Shown here one piece after another: positions 7,644-16,332 of a DNA stretch of 33,340 nt. Every line of letters starts with the position of its first letter. The first letter of the stretch is position 1. A program made the translations under genes and the position numbers. Origin of the DNA: an uncultured Collinsella sp. (GTDB lineage Bacteria; Actinomycetota; Coriobacteriia; Coriobacteriales; Coriobacteriaceae); assembly GCA_937969105.1 (NCBI GenBank), contig CALBUZ010000096.1, positions 1 to 33,340 on the forward strand, read 5' to 3'. The notes beneath the pieces are model-generated. The model was given only the letters and a program-made list of their open reading frames with translations, did no database searches and was not told the origin of the DNA.

Positions 7644-8705
7644 ATGTCCAAAGCACTCGACCCCAAAGACACCTGCGTCCTCGTTACCGGCGGCGCCGGC
7701 TTTATCGGCTCGCACACCGTCGTTCAGCTGCTCGAGGGTGGCTACCAGGTTGTCGTCGTCGATGACCTCTCCAACTCCAGCGCCGTTGCTATCGACCGCG
7801 TCAAGACCATCGTGGGCGACGAGGCCGCCAAGAACCTCACCTTCTACGAGGCCAACGTGCTCGACCGCGATGCGATGAACAAGATCTTCGATACCCACCA
7901 GATCGACCGTGTCATCCACTTCGCCGGCTTTAAGGCCGTTGGCGAGTCGGTGAGCAAGCCCGTCGAGTACTACCACAACAATATCGAGAACACCCTGGTG
8001 CTCATCGATGTCATGCGCAACCACGGCTGCAAGTCCATCATCTTCTCGAGCTCTTCGACCGTCTACGGCGATCCGGACAATCCGCCCGTCACCGAAGAGG
8101 ACCCCAAGAAGCCCGCGACCAACCCCTATGGTTGGACCAAGTGGATGATCGAGCAGATCCTTATGGACGTCCACACCGCCGACCCCGAGTGGGACGTCGT
8201 GCTACTCCGTTATTTCAATCCCATCGGCGCCCATCCGTCGGGCCTGATCGGCGAGGATCCCAAGGGCATCCCCAACAACCTGGTGCCCTATGTCGCCCAG
8301 GTCGCCGTGGGCAAGCTCGAGGCCGTTCAGGTCTTTGGCAACGACTACCCCACCCCCGACGGCACCGGCGTGCGCGACTACATCCACGTGTGCGATCTGG
8401 CCTCTGGTCACGTTGCCGCCCTTAACTGGATGAACGGCAAAACCGGCGTCGAGATCTTTAACCTGGGCACCGGCACCGGCACCTCGGTACTCGAGGTCGT
8501 CGCCGCCTTCTCCAAGGCTTGTGGCAAGGAGCTGCCCTACGTGATCCGCGAGCGCCGCGCCGGCGACATCGCCGCCAACTGGTGCGATGCCTCCAAGGCC
8601 GAACGCATGATGGGCTGGAAGGCCCAGTACGATATCGCGGACATGTGCCGCGACAGCTGGAATTGGCAGAGCCATAACCCCAACGGCTTCGCCGACGCCG
8701 AGTAG
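7644..8705 (+). CDS. galE: UDP-glucose 4-epimerase
   Basis: A 353-residue cytoplasmic short-chain dehydrogenase/reductase that interconverts UDP-glucose and UDP-galactose (Leloir pathway, cell-envelope sugar supply). The N-terminal Rossmann NAD site reads VTGGAGFIGSHT. The catalytic pair is Tyr162 and Lys166 in YGWTK, preceded by the Ser/Thr-rich FSSSSTVYGDP. Later segments LRYFNPIGAHPSGLIGE and GTGVRDYIHVCDLA are characteristic of GalE rather than of other epimerases. The frame is open upstream, but the ATG at 7644 has TAGGAG six bases before it. A strong terminator follows, so it is probably transcribed alone. Confidence 0.96.
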   Translation: MSKALDPKDTCVLVTGGAGFIGSHTVVQLLEGGYQVVVVDDLSNSSAVAIDRVKTIVGDEAAKNLTFYEANVLDRDAMNKIFDTHQIDRVIHFAGFKAVGESVSKPVEYYHNNIENTLVLIDVMRNHGCKSIIFSSSSTVYGDPDNPPVTEEDPKKPATNPYGWTKWMIEQILMDVHTADPEWDVVLLRYFNPIGAHPSGLIGEDPKGIPNNLVPYVAQVAVGKLEAVQVFGNDYPTPDGTGVRDYIHVCDLASGHVAALNWMNGKTGVEIFNLGTGTGTSVLEVVAAFSKACGKELPYVIRERRAGDIAANWCDASKAERMMGWKAQYDIADMCRDSWNWQSHNPNGFADAE

Positions 8706-8727
8706 AAAAACCCTACATAGCGTTCTT

Positions 8728-8762
8728 GCCCCGGTCTCACGATGTGAGACCGGGGCTTTTTT
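8728..8762 (+). terminator. Rho-independent terminator after galE
   Basis: A 13-bp perfect stem, GCCCCGGTCTCAC with GTGAGACCGGGGC, loop GAT, followed by TTTTTT. Confidence 0.95.
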
Positions 8763-8814
8763 CATGGCGCGTAACCATTTACCGAAAATAGGCCAACTTT
8801 TTAATCTCGCCTAT

Positions 8815-8841
8815 ACATGTTTAAACAACATGTTCTACAAT
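8815..8841 (+). promoter_or_regulatory. malQ promoter with overlapping palindromic operator
   Basis: The -10 TACAAT is at 8836-8841. Upstream lies the perfect palindrome TGTTTAAACA (8818-8827), flanked by ACATGT at 8815-8820 and 8828-8833. GTTTAAAC fits the HutC-subfamily operator pattern GT-N-TA-N-AC. The -35 position holds only TATACA, so the palindrome sits between -35 and -10, where a bound repressor would block polymerase. The same GTTTAAAC occurs twice near the divergent gntR/PTS genes. Confidence 0.55.
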
Positions 8842-8926
8842 AGGGACATCGACTCTAAAAACTCGGGACGGGCTGTTCACCCATCTGCAGGCCGATCCCA
8901 CAACAAGAAGGTTGGTGAGCACATCC

Positions 8927-10432
8927 ATGGAGCGTGCAAGCGGTGTTCTCATGCCCATCTCGTCCCTGCCCGGACCGTACGGCATCGGCGGCTTTGGCTG
9001 GAACGCCTACGACTTTGTCGATTTCCTCGCCTCGTGCAAACAACATTATTGGCAGATTCTGCCCCTTACGACGACGAGCTATGGCGACTCGCCCTATCAG
9101 TCGTTCTCGGCCCGCGCGGGCAACCCCAATTTCATCGACTTTGCCGAGCTTATCGATGCAGGGTATCTGGAGCAGCGCGATATCGACGGTGTATACCTGG
9201 GCTCCGACCCCAGCAATGTCGACTATGGCGCTATCTTTGGCGGCCGCCGTCAGATTCTCGACCGCGCCGCCGAGCGCTTTGCTGCCGACAAGCCGGCCGA
9301 TTTCGATGACTTTATCCAGGCCAACGAGGACTGGCTCATCCCCTACTGTGAGTTCATGACCGTCAAAGAGGAGTGCGGTCTCAAGGCGTTTTGGGAGTGG
9401 CCCGCGGAGCTACGCACCCGCGGCGAGGCTTCCGCCAAGGTCTGCGCCGACCATCCGGCGCGTATGCTCTACCACCAGATGACGCAGTACTTCTTCGATC
9501 GCCAGTGGAGCCGCCTCAAGGCCTATGCCAACGAGCGCGACATTCTCATCATCGGCGACCTGCCCATCTATGTCTCGCGTGACTCCGTCGAGATGTGGGC
9601 GACGCCTGAGCTCTTTAAGATCGACGCCGCCGGCAATCCCGTGAGTGTCGCCGGCACGCCGCCCGACCAGTTCTCGGCCACCGGCCAGTACTGGGGCAAC
9701 CCCATCTACGACTGGGACGCCATGGAGTCCGACGACTTCTCCTGGTGGGAGGGCCGCATTCGCGCCGCCCTCGACATGTACGACGTCATCCGCCTGGATC
9801 ACTTCCGCGGCTTCGAGGCCTATTGGGAGGTGCCGTTCTCCTCGCCCGATTCGTCCTACGGTTCGTGGACGCAGGGTCCCGGCCTCAAGTTCTTCAAGAC
9901 GCTCGAGGAAAAGCTCGGCACGCTGCCCATCATCGCCGAAGACCTGGGCTTCCTCACCCCCGGCGTCATCGACATGCGCGATAACTCGGGCTTCCCCGGC
10001 ATGAAGATCCTGCAGTTCGCCTTTGAGGGCACCAACTCGTACTATCTGCCGCACAACTACATTGCCAACACCGTCGCCTATGTGGGCACGCACGACAACG
10101 AGACGGCGCGCGGTTGGTTTGAGGGAACGGCCACCCCGCGTCAGCGCGAGCAGGCGGCCCTGTACACCCACCAGCAGGCCGGCGAGCCCATGGCCGATGC
10201 ACTCAACCGCACCATCGCCGCCAGCGTGAGCGATACCTGCATCTACACCATGCAAGACCTGCTCAACCTGGGCAACGAGGCACGCATCAACACTCCCGCC
10301 ACCCTGGGCGGCAACTGGACCTGGCGCATGCTCGATGGCGCCATCACCCGTGAGCTCGAGCACAAGCTCACCGACTGGACCGAGACCTACTTCCGCATCC
10401 CGTCTGAAGCCGAAATTGAGCTTCCCCAATAG
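8927..10432 (+). CDS. malQ: 4-alpha-glucanotransferase (amylomaltase, GH77)
   Basis: A 501-residue cytoplasmic enzyme that disproportionates maltodextrins, releasing glucose and building longer chains for phosphorolysis. The three catalytic acids are all in place: nucleophile Asp291 in RLDHFRGF, acid/base Glu338 in IIAEDLG and Asp390 in GTHDNETARGWF. These numbers are almost those of the Thermus enzyme. DQFSATGQYWGNPIYDWDAM is another GH77 signature. The N-terminus MERASGVLMPISSLPGPYGIGG is standard for the family, so the ATG at 8927 (GGTGAG seven bases upstream) is preferred over the in-frame TTG and GTG just before it. glgP follows after a 129-bp gap containing hairpins. Expression is probably controlled through the TGTTTAAACA operator. 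Confidence 0.96.
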   Translation: MERASGVLMPISSLPGPYGIGGFGWNAYDFVDFLASCKQHYWQILPLTTTSYGDSPYQSFSARAGNPNFIDFAELIDAGYLEQRDIDGVYLGSDPSNVDYGAIFGGRRQILDRAAERFAADKPADFDDFIQANEDWLIPYCEFMTVKEECGLKAFWEWPAELRTRGEASAKVCADHPARMLYHQMTQYFFDRQWSRLKAYANERDILIIGDLPIYVSRDSVEMWATPELFKIDAAGNPVSVAGTPPDQFSATGQYWGNPIYDWDAMESDDFSWWEGRIRAALDMYDVIRLDHFRGFEAYWEVPFSSPDSSYGSWTQGPGLKFFKTLEEKLGTLPIIAEDLGFLTPGVIDMRDNSGFPGMKILQFAFEGTNSYYLPHNYIANTVAYVGTHDNETARGWFEGTATPRQREQAALYTHQQAGEPMADALNRTIAASVSDTCIYTMQDLLNLGNEARINTPATLGGNWTWRMLDGAITRELEHKLTDWTETYFRIPSEAEIELPQ

Positions 10433-10440
10433 GAGCCACC

Positions 10441-10522
10441 GCGTCCGACCCCACCCCACCGTGCGGACGCGACCGCTTTTCCCGCGCGAGGCCACCCCAA
10501 TCCCCTCGCGCGGGCTTCTTTT
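10441..10522 (+). terminator. Hairpin pair and terminator between malQ and glgP
   Basis: A first hairpin, GCGTCCG / CGGACGC (10441-10447, 10464-10470), is followed by an 11-bp stem CCCGCGCGAGG / CCTCGCGCGGG (10481-10491, 10504-10514) and then CTTCTTTT. The second has the form of an intrinsic terminator. No clear promoter follows before glgP, so partial read-through (attenuation) is possible. Confidence 0.75.
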
Positions 10523-10561
10523 GAATTTCTGACATGTAGTCAACTCACCACAGGAGGAAAC

Positions 10562-12829
10562 ATGCCCCGCATCAATCTTGCGGCTCTTGCCGAGCAGTCC
10601 TTTGGAACCTCGCTCGAGCAGCTCGATGACCGTCATATTTATAAGCTGCTGGTCAAGCTCGTGCAGGAACGCTCTGCTGCCTGTCCGCTCAACAATGGCA
10701 AGAAAAAGCTCTACTACATCTCTGCCGAGTTTTTGATCGGCAAGCTACTCATCAACAATATGATCGACCTTGGCATCTATGACGAGGTTAAGGACCAGCT
10801 CGTCGCCGCCGGCCACGACCTCAACAAGATTGAGGAGTTCGAGGTCGAGCCTTCGCTCGGCAACGGCGGCCTGGGCCGTCTGGCTGCGTGCTTCTTGGAT
10901 TCCATCGCCACGCTGGGCCTTACCGGCGACGGCGTGGGCCTCAACTACCATTACGGCCTGTTCCGCCAGCGCTTTGTCGACAACCAGCAGAAGGCCGTCC
11001 CCGACGAGTGGCTTGGCGAGCAAGACATCCTGATCGACGACGACCGCTCCTACACCGTCGAGTTCGGTGATTTTGCCGTTACTTCCAAGCTCGTCAACAT
11101 CGATGTGCCCGGTTATGGCCAGCCCACCAAGAACCGCCTGCGCCTGTTCGACCTGGCAAGTGTTGACGACGGCCTGGTCCCCGGCAGCTCCATCGACTTC
11201 GACAAGACCGAGATCGCCAAGAACCTCACCTTGTTCCTCTACCCCGACGATTCCGACGAGCAGGGCCGCCTGCTTCGCATCTACCAGGAATACTTCATGG
11301 TGAGCAACGCCGCCCAGCTCCTTATCGACGAGGCCATCGAGCGCGGCAGCAATCTGCACGACCTGGCCGACTACGCCGTGGTCCAGATTAACGACACGCA
11401 CCCCACCATGGTCATCCCCGAGCTCATCCGCCTGCTCACCACCAAGCACGACATCGAGTTTGACGAGGCCATTGCCATCGTGCGCTCCATGGTCGCCTAC
11501 ACTAACCACACGATTCTTGCCGAGGCACTCGAGAAGTGGCCGCTCACCAGCCTGCAGAAAGTCTCCCCTGCCATCGCCGACATTATCGTCAAGCTCGACG
11601 AGGTCGCCAAGGCCGAGCACGACGACCCGCGTGTCGCCATCATCGACGAGTACGACACCGTCCACATGGCCCACATGGACATCCACTTTGGCTTCTCCAT
11701 CAACGGCGTCGCCGCACTCCACACCAAGATCCTGGAGGACACCGAGCTTCATCCGTTCTACGAGATCTACCCCGAGAAGTTCTCCAATAAGACCAACGGC
11801 ATCACCTTCCGCCGTTGGATCCATGGCGCCGACCCCGCACTCGCCAGTCTGCTCGACGATGTGATCGGCACCGATTGGCGCAGCACCGGCGACCTGAGCA
11901 AGCTCGCCGAGTTCGCTGACGACAAGAAGGTCCTCAATCGCCTGGCCGCCACCAAGACCGAGGCCAAGGCCATCATGCGCGAGTTTATGGCGCTCGAACA
12001 GGGCGTGACGATCCCCTCCAACGCCATCATCGATGTTCAGGTCAAGCGTATCCACGAGTACAAGCGCCAGCAGCTGCTCGCGCTCTACATCATCTGGAAG
12101 TACCTCGATATCAAGAACGGCAACAAGCCCGCTCACCCCGTCACCATCATCTTTGGCGGCAAGGCGGCGCCTGCCTACACTATCGCCCAGGACATCATTC
12201 ACCTGATCCTGACGCTGTCGCAGTGGATTGCAAACGACCCCGACGTGGCTCCCTACCTGCAGGTTGTCATGATCGAGAACTATAACGTCACCGCCGCCGA
12301 GCGCGTGATCCCCGCCGCTGACATCTCCGAGCAGATCAGCCTGGCCTCCAAGGAGGCAAGCGGCACCTCCAACATGAAGTTCATGCTCAACGGCGCCCTG
12401 ACCCTGTGCACGCTCGACGGTGCCAACGTGGAGATTGCCGAGCTCGTGGGCGACGAGAACATCTACACCTTTGGCGCCTCGTCCAAGCAGGTCGAGCAGC
12501 TCTACGCCGACGGCACCTATGACGCCGGCGTGCTCTACCGCAAGCCCGGCACCAAACTGCTGGTGGACTTCATCACCAACCCCGCCTTTATGGCGACCGG
12601 CAACGCAGAGCGCCTGCAGCGTCTGCACGACGACATCAAGGGCAAGGACTGGTTTATGGCCCTGCTCGACATCGAGGAGTACATCCAGACCAAGGAGCGC
12701 GTGCTGGCCGACTACGAGGACCAGGACGCTTGGATGCGCAAGGCGCTTATCAATATCGCCAACGCCGGCACCTTCTCGTCCGACCGTACGATCTCCCAGT
12801 ACAACGACGAGATTTGGCACCTGAGCTAA
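10562..12829 (+). CDS. glgP: Glycogen/maltodextrin phosphorylase (GT35)
   Basis: A 755-residue PLP enzyme that releases glucose-1-phosphate from the non-reducing ends of alpha-1,4-glucans. The PLP-binding lysine is Lys606 in SGTSNMKFMLNGALT. Other family landmarks are YYISAEFLIGKLL near the start, EPSLGNGGLGRLAACFLDS, the active-site region VQINDTHPTMVIPELIR and RIHEYKRQQLLALY. It is somewhat shorter than the roughly 800-residue E. coli enzymes, mainly at the N-terminus, where animal-type regulatory contacts lie; unregulated maltodextrin phosphorylase-like behaviour is plausible. The start at 10562 has a perfect AGGAGG. It acts with malQ upstream and with the nearby sugar importers. Confidence 0.95.
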   Translation: MPRINLAALAEQSFGTSLEQLDDRHIYKLLVKLVQERSAACPLNNGKKKLYYISAEFLIGKLLINNMIDLGIYDEVKDQLVAAGHDLNKIEEFEVEPSLGNGGLGRLAACFLDSIATLGLTGDGVGLNYHYGLFRQRFVDNQQKAVPDEWLGEQDILIDDDRSYTVEFGDFAVTSKLVNIDVPGYGQPTKNRLRLFDLASVDDGLVPGSSIDFDKTEIAKNLTLFLYPDDSDEQGRLLRIYQEYFMVSNAAQLLIDEAIERGSNLHDLADYAVVQINDTHPTMVIPELIRLLTTKHDIEFDEAIAIVRSMVAYTNHTILAEALEKWPLTSLQKVSPAIADIIVKLDEVAKAEHDDPRVAIIDEYDTVHMAHMDIHFGFSINGVAALHTKILEDTELHPFYEIYPEKFSNKTNGITFRRWIHGADPALASLLDDVIGTDWRSTGDLSKLAEFADDKKVLNRLAATKTEAKAIMREFMALEQGVTIPSNAIIDVQVKRIHEYKRQQLLALYIIWKYLDIKNGNKPAHPVTIIFGGKAAPAYTIAQDIIHLILTLSQWIANDPDVAPYLQVVMIENYNVTAAERVIPAADISEQISLASKEASGTSNMKFMLNGALTLCTLDGANVEIAELVGDENIYTFGASSKQVEQLYADGTYDAGVLYRKPGTKLLVDFITNPAFMATGNAERLQRLHDDIKGKDWFMALLDIEEYIQTKERVLADYEDQDAWMRKALINIANAGTFSSDRTISQYNDEIWHLS

Positions 12830-12856
12830 TTCGCTTCCCTTACCCATCCTCTTGAG

Positions 12857-12889
12857 AAACGGAGTCGTGGCAACACGGCTCCGTTTTTT
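12857..12889 (+). terminator. Rho-independent terminator after glgP
   Basis: Outer stem AAACGGAG / CTCCGTTT plus inner CGTG / CACG around GCAA, then TTTTTT (the T run starts in the stem). Confidence 0.9.
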
Positions 12890-12927
12890 GTGCCCGCACG
12901 TTACCCTGTGACCCGACTCGGCCAAAC

Positions 12928-13147
12928 AATCTCGATCCATAACAACTACTCAACCAAAACAATCCCAGCTGTTACAGATTGAGACATACCGGCCCCTCCC
13001 CTTGGGTTTATCTCAATCTGTAACATCTAGCAGCTGAAATTCGCCTTTGGTGTTACAGATTTAGATGAAATGGTTAGCTCAGCGGAACCGTCTCTATCTA
13101 TAACACCTAGCGTCCGAAATCGGCCCTACCTGTTACAGATCGAGACA
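12928..13147. repeat. Array of three evenly spaced 59-bp hairpin repeats
   Basis: The 455-bp gene-free stretch 12830-13284 holds six copies of a 17-bp motif (consensus TGTTACAGATYGAGACA) in alternating orientation: minus at 12928-12944, 13009-13025 and 13089-13105; plus at 12970-12986, 13051-13067 and 13131-13147. They form three hairpin units (12928-12986, 13009-13067, 13089-13147), each exactly 17+25+17 nt, with a period of 80-81 bp. The loops of units 2 and 3 share CTAGC and GAAAT. The array lies between the convergent ends of glgP and the ABC operon and encodes no protein I can support. Confidence 0.85.
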
Positions 13148-13178
13148 AGCGACCGGTCAGAAACCCCAGCACAAAGAA

Positions 13179-13216
13179 AGGCTCCCCTCTCGCCCAGTGG
13201 ACGGGAGGGGAGCCTT
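13179..13216 (-). terminator. Terminator of the sugar ABC operon
   Basis: On the minus strand AAGGCTCCCCTC pairs with GAGGGGAGCCTT, and a TTTCTTT run follows. It lies about 70 bp beyond the ATPase stop codon. Confidence 0.85.
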
Positions 13217-13284
13217 ATATGTGACCGCGGCAAAAGGATGGCAATACCGCAGTCGCCCAAAGGAAGGGCCTGGATGCACCGGGC

Positions 13285-14484
<1,200 letters not shown>

Positions 14485-14551
14485 GTCTTTACCTTTCGAT
14501 ATGCGGCGCCATGTTGAGGGCGCCACAGAAACTTGCAAAACAGTTACGGCA

Positions 14552-15391
14552 TCAGCCCTTGACGGCACCTGCCACCACGCCGTCGATGATGTACTTCTGG
14601 CAGAGGATGTACATGATGACGATGGGGATAACAACCATCATGATGCAGGCCATCATGGGGCCGAGCTCGACATGGCCGTAGCCACCGCGGAAGTACTGGA
14701 TCAAGATAGGAATGGTCTTGTACTTGGTGGAGTCGAGGGTAAGGTAGGGCAGCAGATAGTCGTTCCAGACCCACATGGTCTCGAGAATGCCGACCGAAAG
14801 ATAGGTGGGCTTCATGATGGGAAGGACGATCTTAAAGAACACCTGGACCGGGTTGCAGCCGTCGATCATGGCCGCCTCCTCGATCTCGAGTGGGATGTTC
14901 TTTACAAAGCCGGCGAACATAAAGACCGCCAGGCCCGCGCCAAAGCCGAGGTAGATAAAGCAGATGTTGAACGGCGTGTTGAAGCCGATGCGGTCCGCCA
15001 AATTGGACAGCGTGAACATGAGCATCTGGAAGGGCACGACCATCGAGAAGACAAACAGGTAATAGAAGAAGTTCGAGATCTTGCTGTTGACACGAACCAC
15101 GTACCAAGCGCACATGGAGCAACACACCAGAATCAGCACGACCGACGTGACCGTGATGATGAGCGAGTACATAAATGCCGAGGCAAAGCCCTGCTCGTTA
15201 AGAGCGTGCATGTAGTTTGCGAGGCCGTTGAACGTCTCGGGCGTGAGCAGATCGAATGCCGTGGTGGTGCTGATTGCAGTTGCCTTTTTAAAGGAATTGA
15301 GCGCAATCATGAACACGGGGTAGATCCACGCGAGCGACAGAATCGTAAAGAAAATCGAGAGCGCGCGATTGATAACCTTATCGCGTTTCAT
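14552..15391 (-). CDS. ABC sugar importer permease, MalG type
   Basis: A 279-residue inner-membrane permease with six predicted helices. The cytoplasmic EAA loop, LEIEEAAMIDGCNPVQVFFK, contacts the ATPase. The N-terminal helix (INRALSIFFTILSLAWIYPVFM) and the C-terminal YIIDGVVAGAVKG are typical of the MalG half of carbohydrate uptake family 1 transporters. The start at 15391 shares one base with the stop of the partner permease (TAATG), with GGAGGTG upstream, so translation is coupled. The ATPase gene follows after 67 bp. The substrate is probably an alpha-gluco-oligosaccharide, judged from the malQ/glgP and GntR context rather than from sequence. Confidence 0.93.
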   Translation of the reverse strand: MKRDKVINRALSIFFTILSLAWIYPVFMIALNSFKKATAISTTTAFDLLTPETFNGLANYMHALNEQGFASAFMYSLIITVTSVVLILVCCSMCAWYVVRVNSKISNFFYYLFVFSMVVPFQMLMFTLSNLADRIGFNTPFNICFIYLGFGAGLAVFMFAGFVKNIPLEIEEAAMIDGCNPVQVFFKIVLPIMKPTYLSVGILETMWVWNDYLLPYLTLDSTKYKTIPILIQYFRGGYGHVELGPMMACIMMVVIPIVIMYILCQKYIIDGVVAGAVKG

Positions 15392-16245
15392 TACTGCTGC
15401 ACCTCCTTGGACCTCGTGGCCTTAAGCTGAATCATGGAGATGGCTACGACCAGGATGCAGAAGATAACCGCCTTGGCCTGACCGATACCCTGCCATGCGA
15501 TACCGGCACGCGAATAGAACGTGTTGTAGATGTTCAGGGCGAGCATCTCGGTGGAGTGCGCGGGGGCGCCGCCGGTAAGGGCGAGGTTCTGGTCGAACAG
15601 CTTAAAGCCGTTGGTGATGGACAGGAACAGGCAGATGGTGATGGTCGGCATCAGGTTAGGGATCTTAACCTTCCAAAACGTCTGCCATGCCGTGGCACCG
15701 TCGACCTTGGCGGCCTCGATGTAGTCGGACGGAATGGACTGCAGACCAGCGATGTAGATAATCATCATGTAGCCGACCTGCTGCCACAGGGTCAGGATGA
15801 TAAGGCCCCAGAAGCCAGCAGCAGAGTTAAGGGCGATGAGCTGGGCGCCCACGTTGGAGAGCAGGCAGTTGATCAGAATCTGCCAAATGTAGCCCAGCAC
15901 GATGCCGCCGATCAGGTTCGGCATAAAGAAGATCGTACGGAAGATGTTGGTGCCTTTGAGCGCCTTGCGGGTGAGCGCCTGCGCGATGGCGAGGGCGATC
16001 ACGTTGATGAGCACCGTCGACAGGAAGGCAAACGCCACGGTAAAGAAGAACGACGTGGCAAACTGCGGATCGGACAGCGCGCGCACGTAGTTCTCGATAC
16101 CGACAAAGTGCGCGTTACTAATGATAATAAACTGGCAGAACGAGAGATAGAAGCCCTGGATAAAAGGGATCACGAACCCGATCATAAACGCCAGACACGT
16201 GGGCAGCATAAAGAGCGGCCACCAGCGCTTGAGTGCTTTGCCCAT
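15391..16245 (-). CDS. ABC sugar importer permease, MalF type
   Basis: A 284-residue permease with six predicted membrane helices and the EAA loop YIEAAKVDGATAWQTFWKVK. It lacks the long periplasmic P2 loop of E. coli MalF, as is usual for Gram-positive oligosaccharide importers of the MsmF/AmyD type. The ATG at 16245 has AAAGGA ten bases before it. Between this gene and the upstream binding-protein gene lies a strong GC-rich hairpin without a T run, which would favour higher expression of the binding protein. It pairs with the MalG-type permease to form the translocation channel. Confidence 0.93.
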   Translation of the reverse strand: MGKALKRWWPLFMLPTCLAFMIGFVIPFIQGFYLSFCQFIIISNAHFVGIENYVRALSDPQFATSFFFTVAFAFLSTVLINVIALAIAQALTRKALKGTNIFRTIFFMPNLIGGIVLGYIWQILINCLLSNVGAQLIALNSAAGFWGLIILTLWQQVGYMMIIYIAGLQSIPSDYIEAAKVDGATAWQTFWKVKIPNLMPTITICLFLSITNGFKLFDQNLALTGGAPAHSTEMLALNIYNTFYSRAGIAWQGIGQAKAVIFCILVVAISMIQLKATRSKEVQQ

Positions 16246-16265
16246 AAAAGGGTCCTTTCAATATG

Positions 16266-16301
16266 CAGGGGGCGGGCAAACCAACGTCTGCCCGCCCCCT
16301 G
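16266..16301. other. Stable intercistronic hairpin between binding protein and permease genes
   Basis: A perfect 13-bp stem (CAGGGGGCGGGCA at 16266-16278 with its complement at 16289-16301) and a 10-nt loop. No T run follows in the direction of transcription (minus). It probably protects the 3' end of the binding-protein mRNA or attenuates the transcript, as at malE-malF in enterobacteria. Confidence 0.75.
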
Positions 16302-16332
16302 TCGCTAATCAGATAGCTTGGGCAGCAACTGC

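Noticed and set aside
10745..12940. A 731-codon open frame antisense to glgP
   Set aside because: It is a by-product of codon bias in the GC-rich glgP gene: low-complexity composition rich in Val, Gly, Asp and His, no family motifs, no ribosome site. glgP itself has full catalytic motifs.
12928..13147. CRISPR array
   Set aside because: The repeats alternate in orientation and pair with each other, spacers between units are few and not of CRISPR form, and no cas genes are present.
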